Below, in pieces: positions 1-7,663 of a stretch of DNA of 13,422 nt. This DNA is from Clostridia bacterium (GTDB lineage: Bacteria; Bacillota_A; Clostridia; Christensenellales; Aristaeellaceae): NCBI GenBank assembly GCA_017938645.1, contig JAGBBE010000105.1:1-13422 (forward strand), read 5' to 3'. Both the position numbers and the translations under genes were made by a program. The notes below the pieces were generated by a model. The model was not told the DNA's origin. It searched no databases and saw nothing but the letters and a program-made list of their open reading frames with translations. Position 1 is the stretch's first letter; each line of letters begins with the position of its first letter.

Positions 1-2
1 GA

Positions 3-827
3 GACGCCATCCTGCAGAAGACCTACTGCACGGATTACATCAAGAAAACCTTCGTAGTAAACGACGGCAGCGAGATCCCGAAGTATTACGCGCAGAACAG
101 CCATCCAGCCATCGTCAGTGCGGAGGTATTCGACCTGACCCAGATGGAACTGGAGTGGCGGAGAAGTCTGAAAGGGAGCTACAGCGGCAAAAGCTGTTTT
201 GCCTCGCGCATCGTATGCGGTGACTGCGGAGCCTTCTATGGCAGTAAGGTTTGGCACAGCACGGATGCGTACCGACGCACCATCTGGCGCTGCAATAATA
301 AATATGGCGGCGATGCCAAATGCTCAACGCCGCATATAACGCAGGAAGAACTGGAAAAGGCGTTCGTCAGCGTGATGAAGAAGGTCATTGCCGAAAAAGA
401 TGCCATCTTCGCTGTCTGCCGCGAAGTTCTGGATGAGGTGCTGGATACGAGTGAACTTGATAGGGCTGCAACAAGGCTGCAAGATCAGGCACTGGATATG
501 GCAGCGCGCGTCAGGAAGCTGGTCGAAGAGAATGCCAGGGTGCGAAGGGATCAAGAGGAGTACCAGCGGGAGTACGAGGCGCTGGTGGCAGAGCATGAAA
601 AACTCAGCGAGAAGATCCGGAGCGTTGAAGATCAGAAGAAGGACAAGAATGATCGCAGAAGGAAGATTGATATATTCCTGCGAATGTTTGAGGAACAGGA
701 AAAATGCATTCAGTTTGAACCGTATACCTTCGTCGCTCTGGTCGATAAAGTGGTTGTTGGTCAGGACAGAAAACTGGAGATTATCTTCAGGAACGGGATG
801 AAATACGAATACACAATAGATAGTTGA
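3..827 (+). CDS. Large serine recombinase, C-terminal part (5' end outside window)
   Basis: The reading frame is open from the left edge (first full codon at base 3) to TGA at 825-827, giving 274 visible residues. The N-terminal serine resolvase catalytic domain lies outside the window. Visible are the end of the 'Recombinase' domain (segments such as LQKTYCTDYIKK and YYAQNSHPAIVS, typical of site-specific DNA recombinases in Clostridia), then a zinc ribbon with cysteines at visible residues 72, 75, 97 and 107, then a charged coiled coil (about 125-235) and a short beta-rich tail. Large serine recombinases integrate and excise phages, conjugative transposons and cassettes by cutting short att sites with a nucleophilic serine. 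A terminator follows directly, so the gene ends its own transcription unit. Its presence next to the downstream operon suggests a mobile island, but which side of it belongs to the element cannot be told. The family call is confident; activity cannot be judged without the catalytic domain. Confidence 0.93.
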   Translation, partial: DAILQKTYCTDYIKKTFVVNDGSEIPKYYAQNSHPAIVSAEVFDLTQMELEWRRSLKGSYSGKSCFASRIVCGDCGAFYGSKVWHSTDAYRRTIWRCNNKYGGDAKCSTPHITQEELEKAFVSVMKKVIAEKDAIFAVCREVLDEVLDTSELDRAATRLQDQALDMAARVRKLVEENARVRRDQEEYQREYEALVAEHEKLSEKIRSVEDQKKDKNDRRRKIDIFLRMFEEQEKCIQFEPYTFVALVDKVVVGQDRKLEIIFRNGMKYEYTIDS

Positions 828-838
828 TACCAGAAATC

Positions 839-880
839 AGGCCGGGAGCATTGTTTTAGAGCAGTGCTTCCGGCCTTTTC
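839..880 (+). terminator. Intrinsic terminator of the recombinase gene
   Basis: A hairpin begins 11 bases after the recombinase stop codon. The arms are AGGCCGGGAGCATTG (839-853) and CAGTGCTTCCGGCCT (862-876), a 15-bp GC-rich stem with two G-U wobbles and an 8-base loop. It runs into a T-rich tail (TTTTC, then TTATTT). This is a standard rho-independent terminator. It separates the recombinase from the downstream genes, so those need their own promoter. Confidence 0.9.
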
Positions 881-979
881 TTATTTATCGCTGTTGTCTT
901 ACTTTTGCAGTATATCACTTCATTATGAATGGAACAAGTCCATCGAAAAATGACGAGTAAGCCTCCGAATTGTATCGCT

Positions 980-1002
980 CGACACATGTCGTCAGGCATG
1001 AC
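980..1002. promoter_or_regulatory. Two adjacent short dyads, candidate operator for the XRE regulator
   Basis: Directly upstream of the -35 box are two back-to-back inverted repeats: CGACA-ca-TGTCG (980-991) and GTCA-ggca-TGAC (991-1002). Small XRE repressors usually bind short dyads near their own promoter, so this is a plausible autoregulatory site. The arms are short (5 and 4 bases) and could arise by chance. No second copy was found upstream of the main operon. Confidence 0.3.
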
Positions 1003-1031
1003 TTTACATTCGATATAGCAAGCGCTATAAT
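1003..1031 (+). promoter_or_regulatory. Sigma-A type promoter of the XRE regulator gene
   Basis: A TTTACA -35 box (1003-1008, five of six consensus bases) and a perfect TATAAT -10 box (1026-1031) are separated by exactly 17 bases. The predicted start of transcription is around 1038, only about 16 bases before the ATG at 1054, so the leader is short with the ribosome binding site close to the 5' end. This is the best promoter in the window and may also drive the operon by read-through, since no terminator is visible after the regulator gene. Confidence 0.8.
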
Positions 1032-1053
1032 GTATAGTAAGGAGTGATTAGCT

Positions 1054-1260
1054 ATGTCATTTCAAAAGGAACTTAAAAAAGTACGTGAGCAGCTGGGGAT
1101 GACACAATCTGAATTAGGAAAGGCCATCGGCGTGAGCTTCTCCAGCATTAACCGATATGAAAACGGGAAACATTTTCCCACTCCTATCGTTCTCAATGCG
1201 ATTCAGACCTATTTTCGTAGTCGTGGTATTGATTTTACTTATGATGTGAATGATGGATGA
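1054..1260 (+). CDS. Small XRE-family helix-turn-helix transcriptional regulator
   Basis: This 68-residue protein is almost entirely one helix-turn-helix domain of the XRE/Cro-CI family. Residues about 6-60 carry the typical pattern LKKVREQLGMTQSELGKAIG, followed by the recognition helix region (SFSSINRYENGK). Proteins of this size are DNA-binding repressors without a sensing domain. The start at 1054 is supported by AAGGAG at 1039-1044 and by the strong promoter at 1003-1031. It lies between the recombinase terminator and the large operon, reads the same way, and is the only regulator visible, so it is the natural candidate for controlling itself and perhaps the operon; this is inference. 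XRE proteins of this kind often sit beside defence islands and mobile elements. Confidence 0.9.
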   Translation: MSFQKELKKVREQLGMTQSELGKAIGVSFSSINRYENGKHFPTPIVLNAIQTYFRSRGIDFTYDVNDG

Positions 1261-1431
1261 TTCGTGTCTTGAGGTCAGGAGTGGGATCTATTGATCATCT
1301 CAAGCAGTAGCCCCCGAGTATTATGAGTGCATTGCCGAATGCGGCTATTCTGCACAAAATTCACGTTGAAGAGCGTAGAGTTTAAGAAGACGGAAACTTA
1401 TTATCTTATCATTGTAAAAAGAGGAACCGTA

Positions 1432-1500
1432 ATGGGTCAGATCGAATTCACGATAGATATAGCATTTAGCGATGATTTGATTGATAACGGGACTTGTTAA
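1432..1500 (+). CDS. Possible 22-codon leader ORF upstream of the operon (doubtful)
   Basis: Within the 262-base space between the regulator and the operon, an ATG at 1432 opens a 22-codon frame ending in TAA (1498-1500). It begins MGQIEFTIDI and ends DLIDNGTC. A GAGGA motif at 1421-1425 is well placed as a ribosome binding site. The stop lies 11 bases before the ribosome binding site of the first operon gene, which would suit a translated leader. There is no other sign that it is coding, and an ORF this short may be chance. The rest of 1261-1522 shows no convincing promoter; it contains weak hairpins only (for example GCATT/AATGC at 1329-1342). Confidence 0.2.
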   Translation: MGQIEFTIDIAFSDDLIDNGTC

Positions 1501-1522
1501 TGCTGCGTCACGGAGGGTAAAT

Positions 1523-3145
1523 ATGGATTACAAATCAAAAAACGAGATAGCAAGGCAGCTGCGAGATTCGGTGGATACTTTTCTCAAAAAGCTGGCCAGT
1601 CAGGACAAACATCTTGAGATTGTTTCGAGGCATATCAATATCGCCATCAATTACTATGACGCAAGTGTTGCTGTGGTATTCTTTCGCGCTGATTCCATCA
1701 GAATCAAAGTGTCGAGTAAAGCAATGCTTCAGAGGTTTTACGCGCAGCTCCTAAATGAAACCATACCGTGCCGTTACGAGTATGATGATGCTCATTCCAT
1801 ATATGGCCGCACGTTTATTGGCGTCGATGCACCGTACGCACAGAAGGCCTTGCAGTCAATCATTCTGACTGTGCAAAACAGCAAGGCGGACAAGCAGGAT
1901 ATGAATACAGCACCGCGTCCCGTACCGGTTGAAACTGAATCAGCTATGGCTCGACCTGAGGAGTCTGTTTCAAAATCAACGAGAACGCCTGACGTAATCA
2001 TCCAGCCGGAATTGTCTCCTGTGATGGTGGTTCTGCAGGAATCTGCCGCAGAAGTATCTCAGGGCACACATGAACATGCAGTACCTGGGATATCCATTGA
2101 TATGCAGAATGAACAAGAGACGGCGAACGATGTGGCTCTACTGGAGGTGCATTCTGTTTTGACGGGCAAGATCATCAAGATGCTTGTTTGTGCAGACCTG
2201 CGTTTGGGCGCAGTATCGGCGGAACGGCTCGATATGAAGCAATCCCATACGTGGCAAGCCACCAGAAATGAAAAATACGCCGACCTGATAGATAAAGCAT
2301 CCCAGAACAACGTCGCATATGTTGCATTGTGGGGACAGATTTTTGGGCAGGCGCGCGTGTCGGAATCGGTCATCGATGCCTTATTCCAGACGATTCGCGA
2401 GGAACCCTCGATTGTTGTAATTGCATTCCTGGATGCAGATGAGTATAAGCGTATTTCCTATCGCAGCGATATCCCTGAAAACCTGCATTTGGTGAATATG
2501 CAGGCGCAGGATTCGTATCTGGACGAGCGCATAGCGCTGCGGGTAAAAGGCAATGCTGTTGAGCTTCAGCTTGGTGACAATGACACGATCATTGCTAGCC
2601 GGGATAACACGGAGCATTATGTTCTGAACGGTATCCCTGGGAATAACGTTATTCCGTCATTTGAGCCGATCGGGTTTGAAGACGCTCAGGATGTTGAGTG
2701 TGGTTATGGAATAGTCGAATGGACAGAGGATAAGCTCGGACAGTTCAGAGTCACACATGACAGCAGGTATACGTATAAAGCAGTCGAGATGAAGATTCTT
2801 CCTGAAGACGATGAAAAAGAAATCCTCGGAAAAATCAACAATCTGATACGTTCCATAGAACGTGATACGTTCCTGCGTATCACGCTGACTGGTCGTTCTG
2901 CGTTTGGATTGACCATTAGCAGTGATGCGCTGAAGAAGCAAATGCAAAACCGAGTTTTCTATGTTGAAGTCTATGATAACACGGTCATGGATATTGACGA
3001 AGAATCTTTTGAAACCGATATTTCACTGCGCAGCGAATTCGTGCGGCTGGCGCTCCAGGATGGATCTTTAAGTGAGTCTGAACGCAACCGGTTAATCAGC
3101 CTCGGATGGAATGCGCTGAGTGGAAGGGAGGTGTCCGCGGAATGA
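1523..3145 (+). CDS. SbcD/Mre11/YhaO-like protein with degenerate metallophosphoesterase active site
   Basis: The 540-residue protein has three parts. Residues 1-123 form an unrecognised alpha/beta domain. Residues about 124-210 are a low-complexity, proline- and glutamate-rich linker. Residues about 215-540 follow the SbcD/YhaO layout: motif I appears as CADLRLGA (D225, R227), motif II as ALWGQIFG (G271-Q272), motif III around LDADE (303-307), and motif V around LNGIPGNN (368-375). In active family members these read DxH, GD, GNH and GHxH, so every visible metal ligand except D225 is replaced. The C-terminal part (about 420-540, with segments ITLTGRSAFG and VYDNTVMDID) resembles the YhaO capping region. 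I infer a structural or DNA-sensing partner, not a nuclease. The start at ATG 1523 is chosen because GGAGGG (1512-1517) lies just upstream; an in-frame TTG at 1481 has no such site. Its stop overlaps the next start (ATGA, 3142-3145), which implies translational coupling with the SbcC-like partner. Confidence 0.75.
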   Translation: MDYKSKNEIARQLRDSVDTFLKKLASQDKHLEIVSRHINIAINYYDASVAVVFFRADSIRIKVSSKAMLQRFYAQLLNETIPCRYEYDDAHSIYGRTFIGVDAPYAQKALQSIILTVQNSKADKQDMNTAPRPVPVETESAMARPEESVSKSTRTPDVIIQPELSPVMVVLQESAAEVSQGTHEHAVPGISIDMQNEQETANDVALLEVHSVLTGKIIKMLVCADLRLGAVSAERLDMKQSHTWQATRNEKYADLIDKASQNNVAYVALWGQIFGQARVSESVIDALFQTIREEPSIVVIAFLDADEYKRISYRSDIPENLHLVNMQAQDSYLDERIALRVKGNAVELQLGDNDTIIASRDNTEHYVLNGIPGNNVIPSFEPIGFEDAQDVECGYGIVEWTEDKLGQFRVTHDSRYTYKAVEMKILPEDDEKEILGKINNLIRSIERDTFLRITLTGRSAFGLTISSDALKKQMQNRVFYVEVYDNTVMDIDEESFETDISLRSEFVRLALQDGSLSESERNRLISLGWNALSGREVSAE

Positions 3146-6100
3146 AACTGATCAGCATGCATGTGGATGACTTCGGCGGTCTGCATAATTACGATTATTC
3201 CTTCGACGATGGATTGAACGTCGTTCTCCACGATAACGGTTGGGGCAAAACGACGATGGCAGCATTCCTGAAAGCCATGCTGTATGGGTATGATACCCGC
3301 CGCAGCAAGGACATCACTGAAAATGAGCGGAAGCGTTATCTTCCCTGGCAGGGTGGCAGATACGGTGGCTCCCTTGATTTCGAATCCGAGGGCGTGCTAT
3401 ATCGTATTACGCGTTCTTTTGGTGAAACGCCGCGTTTTGATACGGCGAAAATCATCAATCTGGATACGAAAGCAACTGCCAATATTTCTCCGGACAAGAT
3501 CGGTGAGACATTGTTTCACCTCGATGCGAATGCGTTCCAGCGCAGCGTATTCATTAACCAGAACGGCCTGTCCATCGATGGTGCGGCAAGCAGTATCCAT
3601 ACCCGGCTGAACGCGTTGGTGAGCCAGGCCAATGACGTTGCCGCCTTCGATGGTGCTATAACCAGATTGACCCAGCAGGTCAAGGTTTATGAAAAGACCG
3701 GTGCCAGAGGGCAGCTCGGTGACATCAGCCGACAGATTTCTGAGCGGGAAAGGCTCCGTAACAGTATGGAGCGGGATATTGCCGAACAGGATGCTGCCAG
3801 GGAACGCATTATTCAGATCGATACCCTTTTGAGCCAAATCGATAAAGACTTGGATGAAAAAAACAAGCGACTGGAGGCAGTGTCAGGCGAAAAAAAGAAG
3901 CGCGAGGCAGCAAAAAAGATGCTGGAAGACCTGCGCGAACAAATCGCCGTAATCCAGCGGGAAATGAATGAAATTGAGGCAGAGCTCGGAGGTCATGTAC
4001 CGACGACTGCTGAAATCGATCAGATTAAGCGGCATGAGCAGTCCATTGCTTCGCTGAAGGCGCGAATTCAGGAACTGGAAAGAGCACATGAAGCATTTGC
4101 AAGGGAATATACTTCCCTGCTTGAGAAGTATGGCGGCGCATTGCCCACACCTGCCCAGCTTGATGAAGTTCAGGGCATCTATGGTGAGATTCAGGGGATT
4201 ATTACCGCCGGCACCGCTGATGCCTCTATTCCGGATGCGCCGGAAGCATATGAACTGATCCACTCTGCAGCAGAGAGAATACCTGGTTTCGTTGATCGGT
4301 TGCAGGCAGCGGTAGATACTCAGGTCTCTGTTCAAAATTTGCTCCACCAGCGGGAAACGCAAACGCGTGATATCCAGCGGGAAAACGAGTCTTGGGCCAG
4401 TAAAACAAAGCGCTTCGCTGAACTAAAGGCAGAGATGGACGCTTTGCGGGCCGAATTGGCTGCGCAGGATAAATATTGTCCTGCCGCTGCAGAACCTGCG
4501 ATCCGGAGCTTGGAAGACTGTCAAAAAAAGCATCGCGATCTGGCGCAGCAAGATACTGATGTGCAGGCGGAGATCCAGAGAGAAACCAAAGCATGGGCAG
4601 AGAAAAAGAAGCGTTACAAAGAACTGAAGGGCGAAGCTGAAAGGCTTCGGGCAGAGCTTAATCGTCTAGAGGCTTATGATGATGCTCATGTCCGTCCTGC
4701 CATTGCAAAACTGGAGGAACTGCAGCGAAGCCAGCAGCGAATCGCTGAAAAGCAAGAAACGATTCCCTCGATTGCGCTGACGGCAGAAGAAGAGACACTG
4801 CTTGCTGATACCCCAGATGATCTTCCTGATGCGGATGAAGGAACCAGAATTCTGAGTAAGTATCGGAACGCTGTACAGCATCAGGCGGCGGCACAGGGAA
4901 TCGAAGCACGGTTGGATGGCGAAAAGAGTAAAGCGGACAGCCTGTCAGCATCACTGGCGCAGCTTGAATCTGCAACAAGCTCCAGTCTGAATGTTGTAGA
5001 AGAACCAAAGAAATCTGCGGGGACGGCACTGATAGTGATAGGCATCCTGCTTATCATCGCAGGAGCTGCGCTTGGCGTGTTGATGATGCCTGCGCTCGCG
5101 GCTGTTGCTGCTGCCGGATTGCTGCTGTGCATAATTGGCGCAACCGGCAAAAATTCGTATAAGAAAAAAATGCTGGCTTATGAGGACTATCGGCTGGCAG
5201 ACGCTCAGCGCCAGGAAGCAAACCAGAAGAAAGCGGAGATCCAAGCCCAGCTGACCATAGAGCAGGCGGACATCGCTTCTTTGGAGCAGGAGCTCAGCAA
5301 ACATAGGTCTGTGATCGATTCGGATGGAGGCGAGGTATCGTCATGGGTATCCCGCTGGGGCCAATCAAACGGAGAAGTATCTGAGACAATTATCGCTCAG
5401 ATTATGGATCATGCGACTATGGTTAGACGCCTGCGAGAGAAACGGTCTGAGCTGGAGCGTATTCAGGGCCTCATCGCTGAGCAGACTGCTGTCATCGCCA
5501 CAGAACGGGCTGCCGTTGATGCGCTTTTTTCAGCCTGCAAGGGCAAGACGCTGACCGAGGCAGTTGCTCTTCTCCGTGCCGGAGAAACAGATTATAAGAT
5601 TGCAAAGGAAAAACAGCAATCTGCGGCGCGCAGCTTGAGCAAGTTTGTTGCGGACGCCAAGGTTCCGGAAAAGCAGTTTGCCAGTGATGTTTCTCTGCTC
5701 TTGCCGGAGCTCCAGAAAAAGTTGCAACTGGTTGAAACCAAGCGCCAAGCCGTTAACCAGGCCAGAGCAAAACTCGACGAGCAGTATCCGGAGATTGCCG
5801 GTCTGGCATTTGAGGATGCGCTTGCTTTCATGCGCAGCAAGCTGAATGCTTATACAGTAGCCGAGGGGCAGATGAAAACCGCTGACAAAAACTTCAAGCG
5901 GTTCCTTGCTGAATCCGGCTCTACCGCAGAGGAACTGGCATTGCCCGGTTCGCCCAAGGCGGCAACTATGCTTGAAGCGCAGCAAGTCATCTCAGAGAAG
6001 CTCGATAAACATCTCCAAAACGCGAATGCTCTCCTTGCCGAATTGGATTTGGACACTGATCTCAGCCATATCGTGCAAGCCCTGAAAGAAGCGGAAACAA

Positions 6101-7638
6101 TTCTTGTAGAATATAGGCAGTATGCAGGAAAATTGACGGAAGCCGCAGCGCGTCAATCCAGAAAGCAGGAGCAGCTTGATACGCTGAAACGCCGGCTTAC
6201 CGAAAAGCTTGCTGTCATTCACATGCAGGATACCGGTGATGAATTGCCCGCTCTATTGACTGCCGCTCGCGCCGATATCAGCCAGACGGCTCAGGTACAT
6301 GGTAAGATCAGGGACGTTGAATCGGATTTGAGTCGTCAGAAAGCAAACCTGGATCAGGCCGAAAAAACAGTCGGCCTGTTTGCTGCGTCCTTCGGCCACT
6401 TTTCTCCGGATGGAAGCGGAATGCTCGCAGGAATCTATGCCAGGGCGAACACTTTTGCTGAAAAGGCTGCCGCCAAGCAGCAGCTGGAGAAACAGGGCGC
6501 CTCTGCGGAAGCAGAACACCAGCCCTCGGATGCAAATGCACCCATAGCTGTGGAAGCAGAAAGCCTGCGGGCAGAGGTCGAGAGACTGAAAGAGCGCAGA
6601 GACGCGCTGCTCATTGAGTACACGCAAAAGAGCGATACTATTCGCCTGGCGGATCAATCACTCGAAAAGTATCCTGATCTCGTCCGGGAAATTCACGCGC
6701 TGTATGAGCAGAAGCAGAAAGCACAGAACGCCCTTGGCATCCTGAAAAGAACCATTCAGCTGATCACAAGGGCGAAGGAAAACCTCGCAAACCGGTATCT
6801 CAGCAAAGTTGAGCATCTATTCAACAGCTATATGCAGATCTGGCTGAACAATGATGCCATCAGAGGGTTGCTGGATATCAACTTCAATATCAGCATTGAA
6901 GAAAACGGCAAAGCTCATGTCGCGGAAGGATACAGTACGGGCTATTGTGATATGATCGACTTCTGCATGCGGCTTGCGTTGGTGGATACGCTGTTTGAGA
7001 AAGAACAGCCGTTCCTGATCCTGGACGATCCGTTCGTTAACCTGGATGCGGATCGCCTTGAGAAAGCGCTGGAACTGTTGAATGCGATAGCTGCGAACAA
7101 GCAGGTCGTGTACTTTGTCTGCCATCCGATCCGCGCAGTTGAGACGGACGAGAGCTCTGCTTCCAGAACGGAATTCCTGAAATTGGCCGAAGCGACCAGG
7201 ACAACAATCCAAAGGACGAAAGCTGAAGGTGCACGCAGCAGAAAGATTGTTCGGAAGTCTCCTAAAGAGATGTACAAGGTTGCAGAGTCCGCTGCCTCAC
7301 ATGCATTCCGGCCGGCAAACCTAAACTATACAATCACGAATAGTATCTTCAGCATGAGCTTTGTGATGAACGATACAGACGTACCCAGGGATGGCAGCTT
7401 TGAATTGTTCTTTATTGACGCTCTCGGTCGTGTCTTGAATGACAGGCAGATGATAGAGATAAGCAACGGAAAGCTTTCAACAAACCGCATCCAGTTCAGC
7501 TTAAATACGCGGGACGACAGCGGAAGCGAGTATGAGCTGATGGTTCGTGAGAGTGGACAGGATGACTATGAAGTGGTTGCCAGATATCCATTCCGAGCAA
7601 AGCTGGCGTTTGCTGGTACATTCAGCTTTGATCTCTAA
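3142..7638 (+). CDS. SbcC/Rad50/YhaN-like membrane-anchored coiled-coil ATPase
   Basis: This 1498-residue protein has the split ABC-ATPase design of SbcC/Rad50/SMC proteins. The N-terminal half-domain has a variant Walker A, HDNGWGKTT (30-38, K36), in a context close to YhaN (AAFLKAMLYG). Long coiled coils follow (about 200-620 and 670-1220). The C-terminal half has a signature-like YSTG (1264-1267), Walker B FLILDDP (1291-1297), D-loop NLD (1300-1302) and H-loop H1328. The centre holds two hydrophobic segments (about 628-648 and 650-668), a transmembrane hairpin as in YhaN, instead of the CxxC zinc hook of Rad50; no CxxC is present. A beta-rich extension of roughly 150 residues follows the ATPase, which is unusual. 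Residues 411-544 contain a tandem repeat of 67 residues. The start at 3142 has GGGAGG at 3126-3131; 12 in-frame codons upstream lie inside the previous gene. It probably pairs with the SbcD-like protein to bind DNA at the membrane. The ATPase motifs look intact. Confidence 0.85.
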   Translation: MKLISMHVDDFGGLHNYDYSFDDGLNVVLHDNGWGKTTMAAFLKAMLYGYDTRRSKDITENERKRYLPWQGGRYGGSLDFESEGVLYRITRSFGETPRFDTAKIINLDTKATANISPDKIGETLFHLDANAFQRSVFINQNGLSIDGAASSIHTRLNALVSQANDVAAFDGAITRLTQQVKVYEKTGARGQLGDISRQISERERLRNSMERDIAEQDAARERIIQIDTLLSQIDKDLDEKNKRLEAVSGEKKKREAAKKMLEDLREQIAVIQREMNEIEAELGGHVPTTAEIDQIKRHEQSIASLKARIQELERAHEAFAREYTSLLEKYGGALPTPAQLDEVQGIYGEIQGIITAGTADASIPDAPEAYELIHSAAERIPGFVDRLQAAVDTQVSVQNLLHQRETQTRDIQRENESWASKTKRFAELKAEMDALRAELAAQDKYCPAAAEPAIRSLEDCQKKHRDLAQQDTDVQAEIQRETKAWAEKKKRYKELKGEAERLRAELNRLEAYDDAHVRPAIAKLEELQRSQQRIAEKQETIPSIALTAEEETLLADTPDDLPDADEGTRILSKYRNAVQHQAAAQGIEARLDGEKSKADSLSASLAQLESATSSSLNVVEEPKKSAGTALIVIGILLIIAGAALGVLMMPALAAVAAAGLLLCIIGATGKNSYKKKMLAYEDYRLADAQRQEANQKKAEIQAQLTIEQADIASLEQELSKHRSVIDSDGGEVSSWVSRWGQSNGEVSETIIAQIMDHATMVRRLREKRSELERIQGLIAEQTAVIATERAAVDALFSACKGKTLTEAVALLRAGETDYKIAKEKQQSAARSLSKFVADAKVPEKQFASDVSLLLPELQKKLQLVETKRQAVNQARAKLDEQYPEIAGLAFEDALAFMRSKLNAYTVAEGQMKTADKNFKRFLAESGSTAEELALPGSPKAATMLEAQQVISEKLDKHLQNANALLAELDLDTDLSHIVQALKEAETILVEYRQYAGKLTEAAARQSRKQEQLDTLKRRLTEKLAVIHMQDTGDELPALLTAARADISQTAQVHGKIRDVESDLSRQKANLDQAEKTVGLFAASFGHFSPDGSGMLAGIYARANTFAEKAAAKQQLEKQGASAEAEHQPSDANAPIAVEAESLRAEVERLKERRDALLIEYTQKSDTIRLADQSLEKYPDLVREIHALYEQKQKAQNALGILKRTIQLITRAKENLANRYLSKVEHLFNSYMQIWLNNDAIRGLLDINFNISIEENGKAHVAEGYSTGYCDMIDFCMRLALVDTLFEKEQPFLILDDPFVNLDADRLEKALELLNAIAANKQVVYFVCHPIRAVETDESSASRTEFLKLAEATRTTIQRTKAEGARSRKIVRKSPKEMYKVAESAASHAFRPANLNYTITNSIFSMSFVMNDTDVPRDGSFELFFIDALGRVLNDRQMIEISNGKLSTNRIQFSLNTRDDSGSEYELMVRESGQDDYEVVARYPFRAKLAFAGTFSFDL
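4372..4773 (+). repeat. Tandem 201-base (67-residue) repeat inside the SbcC-like coiled coil
   Basis: Two adjacent units of the coiled-coil arm align over their length: residues 411-477 (4372-4572) and 478-544 (4573-4773). Matching landmarks are IQRENESWASK with IQRETKAWAEK, RFAELKAEMDALRAEL with RYKELKGEAERLRAEL, and EPAIRSLEDCQ with RPAIAKLEELQ. The period is exactly 67 codons. The DNA copies have diverged, so this is an old duplication that lengthens the arm. No third unit is evident. Confidence 0.75.
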
Positions 7639-7663
7639 GTGACGGTTAAGGAGGACACTGTCC

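Noticed and set aside
1268..1305. Inverted repeat CTTGAG/CTCAAG after the XRE gene as a terminator
   Set aside because: The stem is only about 8 bp with a G-U pair and a 21-base loop, and no T-tract follows.
1481..1522. Upstream TTG start for the SbcD-like gene
   Set aside because: It would add 14 residues (MITGLVNAASRRVN) but has no ribosome binding site at the right distance, while ATG 1523 has GGAGGG directly upstream.
3106..3141. Upstream in-frame ATG for the SbcC-like gene
   Set aside because: It would add 12 residues translated from inside the previous gene. ATG 3142 has a ribosome binding site and starts directly with the conserved beta strand before the Walker A.
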